64,000 bases of DNA from Rotaria socialis (Eukaryota > Rotifera > Eurotatoria > Philodinida > Philodinidae), in assembly GCA_905331475.1 (NCBI GenBank), contig CAJNYU010003629.1, positions 153,740 through 217,739 of the forward strand, given 5' to 3'. Position numbers and translations under genes: made by a program. Under the pieces are notes generated by a model. The model made no database searches and was not told where the DNA came from. It worked only from the letters and a program-made list of their open reading frames with translations. Position 1 is the first letter of the stretch. Every line of letters starts with the position of its first letter. Positions 11,067-22,715 of the stretch are shown here, piece by piece.

Positions 11067-11510
11067 AAGATGAGCGAGTTTAAGAAACAAATATTCGGAA
11101 ACTATGATTTTCCAAACTTTAATGAGCCTATTCTAGCGCTTATAGTCAATTCATCGAGTAACAAGTATTTAGATGCACCGATTGAATATATTAGATAAGA
11201 AACTGTTTGAAATACTATAATGTCTTTTTATATGAATATAGCTAAAGTGGGTTCATTATTACTGATTTCTTTCATATTCTATTTGGAGAAGAAACGCTCA
11301 CGCTTATCAGCACTCATGACCGTGAGCTACACACTCCTAATCCAGCAGGATCCATGTATTTTACATTGTTTGAAGATTGCTGTAAAGCGAATCAGTTTTG
11401 GTGCATTGTGGTAGGCTCTGACGTATTTAGTAGATTGGAGTAGCTTCTAATAGATTTCTGTACACTCCAGTCAATATATTGTGCAATCTAATACCCTTTA
11501 TTAAGAGCAA
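11067..11510. other. Spacer
   Basis: No gene or repeat was recognised apart from short chance frames. Confidence 0.3.
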
Positions 11511-11900
11511 CAGGATCCATCAGGATTCATCAAGATCCATCCCCTAGTCAACTCTCCCTAGAAGAATCCCCAGGGAGTCCCTAGGGATTTCGTTCTTTTC
11601 AGGGGACTCCCTGGGGAGTTATATGACCAAAATCGATGAAATATCTAATTACTAATAAATTCTTCTAAATTTTTTAAAATTTAAAAAAATTAAAAAGTTT
11701 TTTTTTAATTTTAAAAAACTTCACCAATTCTCCCCAGAGAAATCCCCGGGGAGTCCCCCAAATAAAAAGTCCCCGGGGACTCACGACAGGGACTCCCCAG
11801 GGATTTCGTTATTTTGCGGTGAGTCCCCGGGGAGCCGTCGGGGGAGAGTGGATTAGGGTCAGGATCCACAGGATCAAAGGATCCAGGATCCGCTTTTTCG
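11511..11900. mobile_element. GC-rich foldback element
   Basis: The outer arms (about 11511-11600 and 11805-11900) are inverted relatives rich in GGATCC and in CTCTCCC/GGGAGAG. The inner parts carry several GGGGAGTCCC and TCCCCGGGGA palindromes around an A/T-rich centre. There is no coding content. I could not fix the target duplication. Confidence 0.5.
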
Positions 11901-12054
11901 CCCTTGGTTTGGAAGAAATTATTCAAAATCATTTGCCTAAACTGACAATAATGAAAGTGAAAATTAGTTTTACAGATTTGCGCTATAAGAATAGAGAGGT
12001 AGGCTAGGTAATTGAAAAAATACTAGACTCGTTTCGGACTTCCTTTTTAACTGA

Positions 12055-12354
12055 ATGAACACTATTGGTATGTTCAATGTGCTTACAGATTCAGAAGTGG
12101 ACTTACATATCTATCTATATACTTCACCATATGCCTTTGATAATTTCTACATTGACTTTCCTATTTTACGCAAATCAACTTACCCTCATGCTAACTTTCA
12201 CTGGTCATATGATTGCGTAGGGACGTTTGCCTATTACTTTGATTTTTCTGAGTGTACGACAATATGCAGTATAAAATTTAATAACATTCGAAAAATTTCA
12301 ATAATAGTTCCATTCAATGAACAGTTTTTGTTTATGATCACGAAATTGGATTAG
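12055..12354 (+). CDS. Unidentified 99-aa frame ending at a telomere-like tract
   Basis: The ATG directly follows an in-frame TGA, and the frame is open to TAG 12352-12354. The residues look protein-like (YTSPYAFDNFYIDFPILR, SIKFNNIRKISIIVPFN) rather than low complexity, and suggest the C-terminal remnant of a larger protein. I do not recognise the family. The stop TAG is formed where the sequence passes into TTAGGGTGTGGATGTGGG, the left arm of a telomere-like hairpin. The original C-terminus may therefore be lost. Confidence 0.35.
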   Translation: MNTIGMFNVLTDSEVDLHIYLYTSPYAFDNFYIDFPILRKSTYPHANFHWSYDCVGTFAYYFDFSECTTICSIKFNNIRKISIIVPFNEQFLFMITKLD

Positions 12355-12425
12355 GGTGTGGATGTGGGTGTTGATTAAGAGAAGAACCATATCATAACGT
12401 ACACACCCCCATCCGCACCCACACC
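12353..12425. repeat. Telomere-like inverted pair
   Basis: The left arm is AGGGTGTGGATGTGGGTG (12354-12371). The right arm contains ACACCCCC and GCACCCACACC (to 12425). About 30 bp lie between the arms. Confidence 0.6.
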
Positions 12426-12602
12426 AAAGAAAGGAATGTAGACTCGGAGATTTAATGGACGATTAAATCGATGTACATAACAGGTTAATATGGTAGTTAA
12501 ACCAAAAAAACTAAGAGTAGATTGATATTTATCATTTCTTATGCCATTCGGCGTATATAGTATGATAAGGACAAAAAATAAAATATTCAAAATGTACACG
12601 AT

Positions 12603-12623
12603 AATATATATATATATATATAA
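12603..12623. repeat. (AT)n microsatellite
   Basis: About ten AT units in a row, without other features. Confidence 0.8.
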
Positions 12624-12662
12624 ATTTGTTTAGTACAACAATGCTGAAGAAATCTCATTATT

Positions 12663-12951
12663 CCAGGTCGTTGCGGTACGGCGGGAAGCGATCGGAAAAC
12701 ACGGGAAATCGCTGAAAAATGGAAGCAGTATTTCGGTCGTAAATTCCAGGAATTTTTTCCGGTGGATTCTGGTCAACTTCCAGTGCTTTCCAGCAGGAAC
12801 CGATAGCAAATCATCGGGAAAAAACTCTGAAAATTTTCCGATTGCAATACTGCTTCCACGTTCCAGCGACTTCCCGTGTTTTCCTCCGGAATACGGTGAT
12901 TTTTCCGGCTGGTTCCTATACCGTATCCGGTGACCTGAACGATCGACCTGG
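12663..12951. mobile_element. Foldback MITE, CAGGTCG family, copy 1
   Basis: The element is about 288 bp and is bounded by CCAGGTCG and CGACCTGG. Inner inverted parts share GGAAGCAGTATT and AATACTGCTTCC, GGGAAATCG and CGACTTCCC, and ACACGGGAA and TTCCCGTGTT. A second copy with the same ends, length and inner motif is at 57377-57659. It is non-coding. I could not define a target-site duplication. Confidence 0.7.
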
Positions 12952-13764
12952 GAGTCGGTAGGAAAATAAATATCAAAGCGAATATTTTTTAAATAAGAAA
13001 ATTCAAAGCGCCCGTATCAATTATGAAAATAATTTTAATTTTGACTTATTTCACATTTGTTAAAAAGAAATTACCTTAGTCTCTCTAACAATATAAAATA
13101 AGTTTATTGGATTCAGAGGAGATCAGCTCCACATTTTGGCACCTATAGTTACTGCGCTGGCAAGTTTTTCATATGATTTTTATGGTCTACAATCAGTAGT
13201 CGTTCATGAACTTGTCTGTCATAATATGTAGTGCTTCTGGAATTTGTCTGTCATGGTCTATGACATTTCTGAACTCTGTCGGTTACCGCCTAGAACGGGG
13301 TGCAAATTTCTGTCTATTTGCACTTTAACACCCCTTTCAGATCGCGCTTCACAAAAATGGAATACATCGAACTCTATTATTATTATATTTAGAAGAGCTT
13401 ATGTGGAGAGAAAAATTCGGCGGTAAACCATTTAAGAATTTAGTTTCACAAATTGTTTCATCGTGTCCTGTTTTTAATATTTTTATTAATAAAAGTCTCA
13501 TACTCGTTTCTGACATCTATACTTGATATTTTCTTTTCGAAAGCTAGTGGCTATATTCGCACACCAATAAATTTTTCTGCTGTTCTGTATTTCTCACACA
13601 ATGGGGGTGTCGTTCTTCTGCGGTTGCCCCGCTTATCATAAAACGATAAAGAAGTGTTTCTCTGGTTTTTTTCTCAGAATTACTGATACTATAAATACAG
13701 ATGATAAGAAACTATTCAACACTGAAACAATATTAGTTCATCTCAACACTAAAGTGCGACCATT
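12952..13764. other. 5' flank of the Mx-like gene
   Basis: Only short open frames occur here. No conserved promoter element could be assigned. Confidence 0.35.
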
Positions 13765-16609
13765 ATGCTTAGTGAGCAATTGAACAGCAGTGAATCCCGT
13801 GGCCTTTTATTGGCTATTGACAAGATGCGCGAAATCTTGCATGGAGAAAAAATAACCTTACCAGAAATTGTGGTTGTTGGTGATCAATCGGTGGGAAAGT
13901 CGTCTGTACTGGAAGCAATATCTGGTATTCAGTTACCGCGAGCACAGAATATTTGTACTCGCTGTCCACTAGAATTACGGATGAAAACAGCTCAAGATAA
14001 GGAATACGCAACAATACGTAGTAGTGTTGGCTCTACTGCGGAGATGCGTATTGACGATTTGACGAAGATTGCAGATGAGGTCACTCGCTTAACATCAGAA
14101 ATTGCCGGTAAAGGATTTGATGTCAGCCCGAATCCTATCTATTTAACGGTGTTCAAGCGTGATATTTTATACGACTTGACCCTTATTGATCTTCCGGGTA
14201 TCACACGAAATGCAGTGTCTGGTCAAGCAGAAAATATTTATGACCAAATTCTGAACTTAATCAATAAATACATTGAACCACCAACCGCGGTAAGCATATC
14301 AATCATTCCATATTAGCATAGTAGCGTAGTTTTCCTTGCAGTACAGCACTAAATAAAAAAGCAAAATAGAATTTTCCTAATAGCAACAAGAAGATCCTAG
14401 ATTCCAAGAATACATTTGTTCATAGCTAGTATTAATCGATTAATTTAGTATTAGGAATAATACAAAAAATAAATGAAAAGGTCAATGTTATGGAATGCAG
14501 GCAGTGAATTAAACATTGTTATGGAAACATTTCTGGGCTACGGCATTCAAGACTATTGTTCAATATCATTATACATAAAGACTTATTTTCCATTCGTTTT
14601 GATTCAAATCACTACGTCTATTTAGTGAGAATGCGTCAAATACCAATTCATCATGAGAGAAATCCTTGCTCATTAAACGGATGTGCATTCGTGAAACTGA
14701 GATATATTGACATTCTTGTCAATAAGAAGACGAAAACAATAGATTTTGACACTAATTATAAAGAGCTCAACTCACAGTCTGAAGTGCGTTGAAGCCAATA
14801 AAAGGTTTAACCACTGTTAGATAGATGAGTTTTTAAGTTACTTTCGTTGTGAAAACGTACTAAAACTTCATGCATTACTATTTCTTGCACCTTTAGTTCA
14901 TATTGACTAATCATCAGACATATTTAGATTGTTTTACATGTCATCCCGGCTTCAGTCGATTTTACCACATCAGAATCGATGAAATTGGCCAAAGTATTCG
15001 ATCAATCATGTCAACGACAACTGATTGCTGCTTCCAAAATTGACAAGTATGATAAAGGCGTTGCAGAAAAACTGCAAGGGCGTGGATTAGGTTCAATGGA
15101 TCTTCAATTGGGCTGTGTTGCTGTCCTCAATCGAAATCAAGATGAAATCGATCAGAACATATCGTTCGACACAATGAAACAGCGTGAAAAGCAATTCTTT
15201 ATCAATCATAAAGAAGCATTTCAACATCTACCGGACGAATTCAAAGGTAGTGAACAATTGGTTCAACGTTTGGCTACCATTCAACAAGAGCGCATTCGTT
15301 CGACTTTTCCTCGTGTTATCAAAGATCTAAGAAAACAGATAGCTGAGAAAAAGACCCAACTGAAAAAGATCCCGGCTTCTTTGAATACTGAGATTGAATG
15401 TTGGACATTCTTTCAATCGATGATCAATGCTTATCGAGAAAGTATTCATGATAATGTGAAAGGGGAGTACGATCAGGTTGCGTCAACCGAGGGTACGCAA
15501 TTGTTGACCGCATCTACAGATGTAGAATCCGCTTCTGAGAATGATATCGATTCGAATATTCAAGATGATGAATGTGAAGAGGAGCAACTTTCATCCGATG
15601 AGGATGACGAAGGCCACATTGCCTATCATTTTTACCAGTTACAACGTAATTTTCAAACTAAGGCTAAAAGCCTTTTTACAGATTTTTTTTCAAACGAATG
15701 CCATAAAATTGTACTTCGCGAGATCAATCGAACAGCTGGTGTTAGCCTACCAAATTTTCCTAGTTACCAAATTATTGTAGGGCTTTTTCGGAAAGAATTA
15801 AAAAAATTCCCTGATTGCTGTTACGCATTGGTCGAGCAGATACATGAGTACATGTACAAATGTTTGCTAGAGTTATTCAAACAGGCTTTCAATAATGACT
15901 ACCCTCGTTTGAAAGAACGTCTGAAACAAATTATCGTCAAAAAACTAAACGATGCAAAAAACGTTGTTTTGGAACGTGTACAAGAACTACTCGCTATGGA
16001 ACGCCGTGTATTCACACTTAATCATTATTATATGGACACTGTGAACAATATCAAAGAAAACAACAAGAAGAAAAATGATGAACATGGTGAAATCAATGCT
16101 GCATCATTCTCGCCTTTTGGTAGTACAAGAATACGATCAACGCCCGTGGCTAAGAATTCCACCAGTTCAGTTACTTATACAGCTGTTTCCAATGAAGCTC
16201 AAGCAGCAAAAGATATTCAAATAGCACTACATGCTTACTCAAAGGTAAAATGTTTCAATTGGTTCCTAACAGAGAGCTGAGATCAATGGATACACTACGC
16301 TTATGATAATTCTTTGATGAATCTCTGATGAAGTTTTGACTGAAATAATAAATAAAGAGTCTTGAGATTTCCTTTCTCTCTTAGGTGGTGGAAAAACGTA
16401 TGAGTGATAATATTGGACAAACATGCTATTATCATTTTATCACACAATGTGCATTGAAAATGGACCAATTCATAAGTTCTTCAATACCTCCATCGCAACT
16501 GGTTCAATATATGCGCGAACCACAAAAACAAACCTATCTTCGAAAGAAACTCACACACAGCATCCAAGCTTGTGAAGAAGCATTGCAGCTTGGTCTGACA
16601 TATATGTAA
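13765..16609 (+). CDS. Dynamin-superfamily GTPase, Mx-like
   Basis: Three exons, 13765-14289, 14928-16244 and 16385-16609, join in phase to 688 residues. The first intron (638 bp) is long for this genome; the second is 140 bp. The G domain shows GDQSVGKSS (about residues 39-47), a conserved CTRCP after it, DLPG (about 142-145), PASVDFTTSES at the exon 1/2 join and SKID (about 211-214) in place of the usual TKxD. A stalk follows, and the last exon carries a GED-like end (VVEKRMSDNIGQTCYYHFI). No PH or proline-rich domain is present, and length and layout match Mx-type rather than classical dynamins. An acidic D/E/S-rich insert lies at about 368-406. Mx proteins are self-assembling GTPases, several of them antiviral; that role is not shown here. 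ATG 13765 is the first that keeps the G domain whole. AATAAA is at 16705-16710. Confidence 0.88.
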
Positions 16610-18056
16610 TACTTCTAATAATTAATTTGTGGACAGAATGACTATGATTTCACGCAAATTTAAATCCCCAGATACATCTCTACATCATATCCACACTTGT
16701 GGAGAATAAAATAAATATGACCAATTCTGGTGGCCAAATAGGGATTTTGATTTAGGGATTTTTTTTCCATATATGACATGGCTTATAGATCATAATTCAA
16801 CATCACCTTCTACCGAAAATCTTTTACCATTGAAACTAAATACTTTGGCGCTAACCATATGTATAGAGAAGTACGTTCTGGTTACCAGAATCGTCTTGTA
16901 TTCCTTTTCTATCTTTACTCACATATACGACTGAAATTCATTTTTTGTTTCTTTTTCTACTACAGCTTATATACTGAGGAAAGACACCACGTACTGTCAG
17001 TGTGTGGCATAGGAAAACAAATGTATTCTATAAAAACAATTTGTTTCTGTTGGAATGAACGCCTTGTTTAGTCTGTAGCATGAATGCGAAGAGTGCATGT
17101 GTTTACTCCATTCTATGGACCAGAAAATCATTTGTTGTGATAGATTTGTTTCAAAGTCGTCAAAGAACATTATTTTCTAGAAAATAGTCTAAAAATTAGA
17201 ATAACATAAACGGACGACTCAGTGTTGGGTATGGATACTAGAAAAATAAAACTTTTAGTCATAATTATTTTTAACATAATCAACGTACAGTTGGGCTCAT
17301 TAATCATATGTTTCTTCCTGTGTAAGTGTTTGTGCTTATAAATACTATGCCTGAATTGACTTTCTGATACTACTTCCAGTTGATAGTTGATTTTTAAGGG
17401 TCATATAAGAGAATCACGTCTTTGTAGTAATGATTGTACCTCGAGGGCATATATGTCAAACTTGAAACTTGAATTCAATTGAAAATTGAAAATTTCAACT
17501 TTCAACTTTTAAACCAATAGCATTCCGAATAATCGTGACTCATACATATATCGCTATGATTTGAAAGTTGAAAGTTGAAATTTTCTATTTTCAACTGAAT
17601 TCAAGTTTCAAGTTTGACACTACCGCAATAACGTTTCTTCAGTGTCTTTCTTTTTCTCGAGTACTCGAAAGCTCCTCTAGAAATCGAGCATGGATCTCCA
17701 ACAGGACAACATTTGAGCGCTCGAAATCAAAACAGAACGAACAATAAACCATATATTTTATATTTTCGAGCGATTGTCACACCCATCGTATATTTTTTTA
17801 ATCGTCTGCTTCAGTATTGGATAGACTTTTCTAATGCTTTTTGGCGGAGAGTATGAAAGAAGGTAGGCAAATTGAACGCAAGTAATGTTTCTTTTTAAAT
17901 TTTTCCTTCCTTCTGTATTCTGTGCGGCGACATGACAGCCAGTAAGCACTTACTGGAAAAAAAGTAACTCACTTCATAGTTTCATCCACTTCCACGTGCC
18001 ACGATTTTATTCACATTGCTTGTTGATTTCTGTCGTGTGACGCAAAAACGATTCAT
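16610..18056. other. Intergenic between Mx-like and ART-TPR genes
   Basis: The stretch holds the polyadenylation signal of the upstream gene (16705-16710) and a palindromic MITE (17454-17619). Otherwise no gene was recognised. Confidence 0.4.
17454..17619. mobile_element. Palindromic MITE
   Basis: This is a 166-bp element whose arms are near-complete inverse copies: TGTCAAACTTGAAACTTGAA at the left and the matching TTCAAGTTTCAAGTTTGACA at the right, continuing through TTGAAA/TTTCAA runs. About 50 bp of unrelated centre separates them. The target duplication is unclear. Confidence 0.65.
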
Positions 18057-20555
18057 ATGGGTCGTCAACAAAAAAAGGTTCGTCGAAAGCGCATTGGCAA
18101 CAAAAAACAAACCAGATGTGGCTTACGTCTGGCTCATCTACCGCTACCATTCGGGGCTTCCGTTGATTTAAATACGTTTACACGTATCCTATTGTATGCC
18201 GGTGATCAAACTTTAGATAATGAATGGTATAAAGTCCGTCGACAACTCAATGAACTCGATTCTGACATGCAAATATTTGATAGCCTAGAAAATTGTATTA
18301 AATATATAAAACAAGATTATGTCGAAAAGCTCTATTTATTGGTGTTAAAAAGCAATAAAATGGGTATAAGGCATATACAAAAATCTATTATAGATGCATG
18401 TTCTTCAAGCCAGTTAACACATTTTTATATTTTGAACGGTCAACAAGCAAATTTAGGCGACGAAGAAATCATAATAGATGGTACATGTGATAATGACGAT
18501 GATGAAAATAATCCTGAGATACAAAACAATAGCAATCAAATGTTCGTATCGATGGCAGTTTATGATGTTGCACATGGACAAGAAATTTCTGTTAGAGATT
18601 TGACAAAGGATCAGGCTCGTTTCATGTGGTTTCAATTGCTGCTTGATGTCTTACTACGATTACCACGTAAACAAATAAATATGAATGATATGTTGCAAGT
18701 AGCACGTGCTCATTACAGTTCGGATCTGGTTGAACTGAAAAAAATTGATGAATTTACTAGTGATTATCAAGCAACGAAAGCCATTTGGTGGTACACCAAT
18801 GATTCATTTGCGTATCGTTTACTCAATCGAGCTTTTCGTACCCAAGACTTTCGAGTCATTTTCACTTTTCGCTTTTTTATACTCGATCTCTTTACACAAC
18901 TGGCAAAAGAAGAAAGAAAAGTTATGTCTTCACTACCAAAAAAAACATTTCGTGGCCAATTTTTGCCTATCGAGGAATTCGAAACAATAAAAAAGAATGC
19001 TGGTGGTTTGATATCAATGAATACATTTACATCGACAACGACTGATTCACATGTAGCTTTCATTTATGCTGGTGATGGATCACGTTTGCCATCCTATGTC
19101 TCGGTCGTCTTCGAAATTGACTTAAAGATCGATAATAAGAATCAATCATTTGAGCGACCATTTGCTTGCATAGCTGATCACAGTAGTAAACATGGCGAGA
19201 AAGAGATTTTATTCTCAATGGGCACAATATTTCGTGTCATTTCGGTTAAAGAGTACGATTCGACATGGCTGATAGGATTAGAGATTGAAACTCAAGTAAA
19301 AGAATGTCTCTCAAAGTTAACTGCTTATTTACGTACTGAAAATATGCATCCAATTGCAAGTGAACTTACACTCGGTGATTTTTTACTCAATATGGGTGAA
19401 TTGCATCAGGCTCAGCAGTTCTATGCAATCATGCTTCAACAGCAAGTGCTCAGCGATAGTAGCGATGGTGAAAAGGCCTTACTTTATAATAGTATTGGCA
19501 TGTTGCACATTGATCGCGGTGATTATTGTGCTGCACGAAAACTTTTTAAACAAGCGCATACTATTGCAAAAAATGATCATTCATTATTGTCTAGTACTTT
19601 GAATAATCTCGGATTAGTCGATCTAAATCAAGGTCGGTACAAGCGAGCATTGGAACATTTTCAGCGCGCTAAACGATGTAGGCCACCGGCAAAGAGATTA
19701 GCGAACATATTATCAAATATTGCTTCAATTTTTATCAATCGAGGTCAATTTAAAAAGGCAAGAAGTTATCTACGACGGGCAATGACCGCCGAGGAAAAAT
19801 ATTTGCCACCTTTGCATTTCGATTTTGCCAGTTCTTATGAGAATTTAGGAGTAGTTGAAATGAACATTGGAAATTATGTAAAAAGTTTAAGTTTGCTTGA
19901 AAAATCTTTGAGTATTTACCAGCAAAGTTTACCATCTAATCATCATCTTATGGCACATGCCCTTAATAATTTGGGTGTACTACATACTCATATGGGAGAT
20001 TTTGATCGAGCTCGTGAATATTATGAGCAAGCATTGAAAATTCAATTATCATCCTTTGAACGAACACAAGACCAGCATTTATTGGTCGCTCAGTCGCTGA
20101 ACAATCTTGGTACGTTGCAATTCGAAAAAGATGACTTTTCAGCTGCTGAAAGTTCATTTCAGCGCGCATTGGACATCAAATTAGCAATTGAAGGGCTTGA
20201 TTCAAGCTCACATTTATCATTGGCAAACGGTTACAATAATCTTGCAATGATTCAACTTAAACAAGGTCGTTTTGAGGAAGCATTAGCTAATTTTGAACGA
20301 ACATTACAAATTGAGCTTCCAATTGGTAATATGGCAGATATTGCTGTAACATACAACAATATAGGTGGAGTTTATCACGAGAAAAACAATTTTATCAAGG
20401 CAAAATATTTCTATAAGAAAGCTGCTACAAAGGCACTCACTGTCTTGTCACGACACCATCCAAGTGTTGTACTGTACAAGAATAACATGGAAAAAGCAAG
20501 AAAAAACATTCGAAAAGATAAATTTAGAAAATCAGTGGATAATGGAGAAAAGTGA
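18057..20555 (+). CDS. NAD:arginine ADP-ribosyltransferase fused to TPR repeats
   Basis: A single-exon frame of 832 aa. After a basic start, residues about 175-430 form an ART fold of the R-S-E class: FRGQ (Arg near 299), MNTFTSTT in the STS position (about 321-328), and GEKE giving the ExE pair near 381 and 383, which in this family points to arginine as acceptor. Residues about 440-810 hold nine kinesin-light-chain-type TPRs with NNLG at repeat starts. ARTs move ADP-ribose from NAD to proteins, and the TPRs presumably choose the partner. The domain pair is well known as an expanded family in bdelloid rotifers. No signal peptide or membrane segment is seen, so it is probably intracellular. 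Lack of introns contrasts with neighbouring genes. AATAAA follows at 20590-20595. Confidence 0.9.
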   Translation: MGRQQKKVRRKRIGNKKQTRCGLRLAHLPLPFGASVDLNTFTRILLYAGDQTLDNEWYKVRRQLNELDSDMQIFDSLENCIKYIKQDYVEKLYLLVLKSNKMGIRHIQKSIIDACSSSQLTHFYILNGQQANLGDEEIIIDGTCDNDDDENNPEIQNNSNQMFVSMAVYDVAHGQEISVRDLTKDQARFMWFQLLLDVLLRLPRKQINMNDMLQVARAHYSSDLVELKKIDEFTSDYQATKAIWWYTNDSFAYRLLNRAFRTQDFRVIFTFRFFILDLFTQLAKEERKVMSSLPKKTFRGQFLPIEEFETIKKNAGGLISMNTFTSTTTDSHVAFIYAGDGSRLPSYVSVVFEIDLKIDNKNQSFERPFACIADHSSKHGEKEILFSMGTIFRVISVKEYDSTWLIGLEIETQVKECLSKLTAYLRTENMHPIASELTLGDFLLNMGELHQAQQFYAIMLQQQVLSDSSDGEKALLYNSIGMLHIDRGDYCAARKLFKQAHTIAKNDHSLLSSTLNNLGLVDLNQGRYKRALEHFQRAKRCRPPAKRLANILSNIASIFINRGQFKKARSYLRRAMTAEEKYLPPLHFDFASSYENLGVVEMNIGNYVKSLSLLEKSLSIYQQSLPSNHHLMAHALNNLGVLHTHMGDFDRAREYYEQALKIQLSSFERTQDQHLLVAQSLNNLGTLQFEKDDFSAAESSFQRALDIKLAIEGLDSSSHLSLANGYNNLAMIQLKQGRFEEALANFERTLQIELPIGNMADIAVTYNNIGGVYHEKNNFIKAKYFYKKAATKALTVLSRHHPSVVLYKNNMEKARKNIRKDKFRKSVDNGEK

Positions 20556-21640
20556 AGTAAGATACGAATCATCGACCGTTTTGTTAAGAAATAAAAAACC
20601 TATTCAGATGTTGCTATCCTTTGCTTTCTGCGCGTTCTCTTTTATGTTGTGGGTTTTCTCTTGTCTTGATCTTATATGAATCTGCGCTTCCGTCTGACAA
20701 ATTGATTGCCTTCCTGTTGAGGCTCTCCTCTTCTAAAAAAAGTCAGCTTTCGACAAAAATCTAAAATCTCAGAGAAGACTACGGAGATAGTCTGAAGTCT
20801 GATCTTTCAGAAATCATGGAGCTTCTTATGCAGTATATCGTTTTCGTAAAAACATAAATAATATCTGTCTGCTGCTACTCAAAAAAAAATTGCTTTGACA
20901 AAAATCTAAAAAAAGTTTTCGATTTTATTCTCGATCAAATGCAACAACTTAACTTGCTCAAAGAGTTTCTGGACATCAGACAAGAAGTTTGATTAGGGTA
21001 AAATACAGAAACCAGAGATGATCATACGACAGCCGGTTAGAGGGAAGAAAGGACGTGATTCAAAATTTTGCCTTGTCCTGCTGGACAGGATGATTCTGTA
21101 CTCATCATTGATACGCATTACGTACACATCATACAAGCAAATAATATGCTCATATATATTTTTTCCTTTGCTCTATGAAGCGAACACGCAAGCGAATGAA
21201 AATTTGGTCATTCCAGATGTTGTTTTCAAATTTTGCGAAAAAATATTGAAATAGATCGAGTTTCAGCTAAAACTGAGAGTTTTTCATGGAGATTCTTACA
21301 ACATGAAGTTAACGCTACTTTGATGAGTGTTCAATTATTCTCTTCGTCAAAATGAAGAATGTATTTCATGGATGAATGGTTACATTTGATTTTGTATATT
21401 GATACAATGAGTCGAAAAAAAAATGATTCGTTCAATCTATTTCCTCATATCATTAAAACAAAAAATAGCATAGTAAAGCAAGAGCCAACGTTCCTGCATG
21501 TAAATTAGTTCATATTCGTATGAAATGAATTCTGTCAAGATGTGGTGTTTGCTTTGTTTTACGATTGTAGAAAAGTGTTAAAAAAAACAGCGTGTAGATA
21601 CGTGAGCCGTTTTCCGGCTCATTTTACGATTCGATAAATA
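20556..21640. other. Intergenic
   Basis: 3' flank of the ART-TPR gene. No gene or clear repeat was recognised. Confidence 0.4.
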
Positions 21641-22224
21641 ATGAAACGTGTACGATACAAATATAACAATCGTTGTCGCTGTTTGTATAGCATTTTATGT
21701 TTTATCATTGGGTGTAGTATTCTTATTATTAAATTTAGCTGGTACGATGCTCAACGATCGATATGTTTACCTAAAAATCCTGATGATGAAATAATCGATC
21801 GTCAAGATGAATGGCAATATCAAAATGGCATCACTGGTCAATGGTATCATTGGAGAACAGTATACAAAAGTTCATGAAGACGATCGAATTAATAATGACA
21901 TTCAGCAATCTTCAGCGCAAATATTAGGTAATTCTACTCCATTAACTTTTGAACATGTCAAATTTTCTAACATTTCAATTCAACCTGGACGCCTTCATCG
22001 TCGATGGGCCCCCAAGTATTTTCATGTGTCGGGTTTTTACTCTGGTGCTTCCAGATTATCCTTTATCAAAATTATTTTCATACTATTGGCGACTTGATAC
22101 ACATTCTTATACGTTTGGAGGACAGCTGATTGAAGATCCATTTGAAATCATTCAAAAACGAAAAATTCAATATGCTTTTACCATGGCTAATAGAGGCAAT
22201 GAGGCGCATACTCTTGATTTATGA
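21641..22224 (+). pseudogene. GT15 (KRE2/MNT1-like) mannosyltransferase remnant
   Basis: The first frame (21641-21877) encodes a short basic cytoplasmic tail and one membrane segment (SILCFIIGCSILIIKF), the layout of a type II Golgi enzyme. Another frame (up to 22224) encodes YPLSKLFSYYWRLDTHSYTF, then EDPFEIIQKRKIQYAFTMAN. This resembles the YYWRxxP...DPFxxM...YGFT core of alpha-1,2-mannosyltransferases of family GT15. The two parts are in different frames, the usual 100 or so residues between them are largely gone, and the catalytic domain is cut off by TGA after HTLDL. GT15 enzymes are typical of fungi, so an origin by horizontal transfer is possible. I judge it non-functional. Confidence 0.6.
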
Positions 22225-22715
22225 TAATTTCTTCATCATTTTCTCAAGGAATATTGTTTGAAACTTTCAAGAAATTTCCGTAAAACACAACCTGGTTAGA
22301 TCGATAGTTATTCAACTGCGATTTTTTTTACAAATTTAGCTATAGAAAATGATGCGGGTGTGGGTGTACACAGACGCTTGACGCACGCCCACACCCAAAA
22401 CAGAACTTGCAAACAATCTCGGGAAACGTTTAAAATCTTCATAGATAGCTTTGATTGGTGAATATTAACTTAGAAAAAGAGGTAAATTTGGGTTCGTTCT
22501 TGTGAATCATAAGAAAATGAACTGTTTTATTCTTTTTCATAGTCAGTTTTGTTCGTTGCATTCTCTTATTGAGACACTGGCAACAGTTGAAATATAATTG
22601 TCAGATAAAAATTGTAATTGTGTAATGTTCAATGCAATACTTAATATTCAAAAAATCGAATACATTTCTCTAATTTTTTTATTCTTAACTATTGAAAAAT
22701 GCGAGTGTTCAATAT
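22225..22715. other. Spacer with a telomere-like hairpin
   Basis: GCGGGTGTGGGTGT at 22354-22367 faces CGCCCACACCC at 22386-22396 with a loop of about 18 bp. The AAA+ gene on the minus strand ends just beyond, and its probable AATAAA is the complement of 22678-22683. Confidence 0.55.

Noticed and set aside
14556..14792. Open frame inside the first Mx-like intron
   Set aside because: It is bounded by good splice sites whose removal restores the G domain. The frame is unrelated to the protein and has no recognised content.
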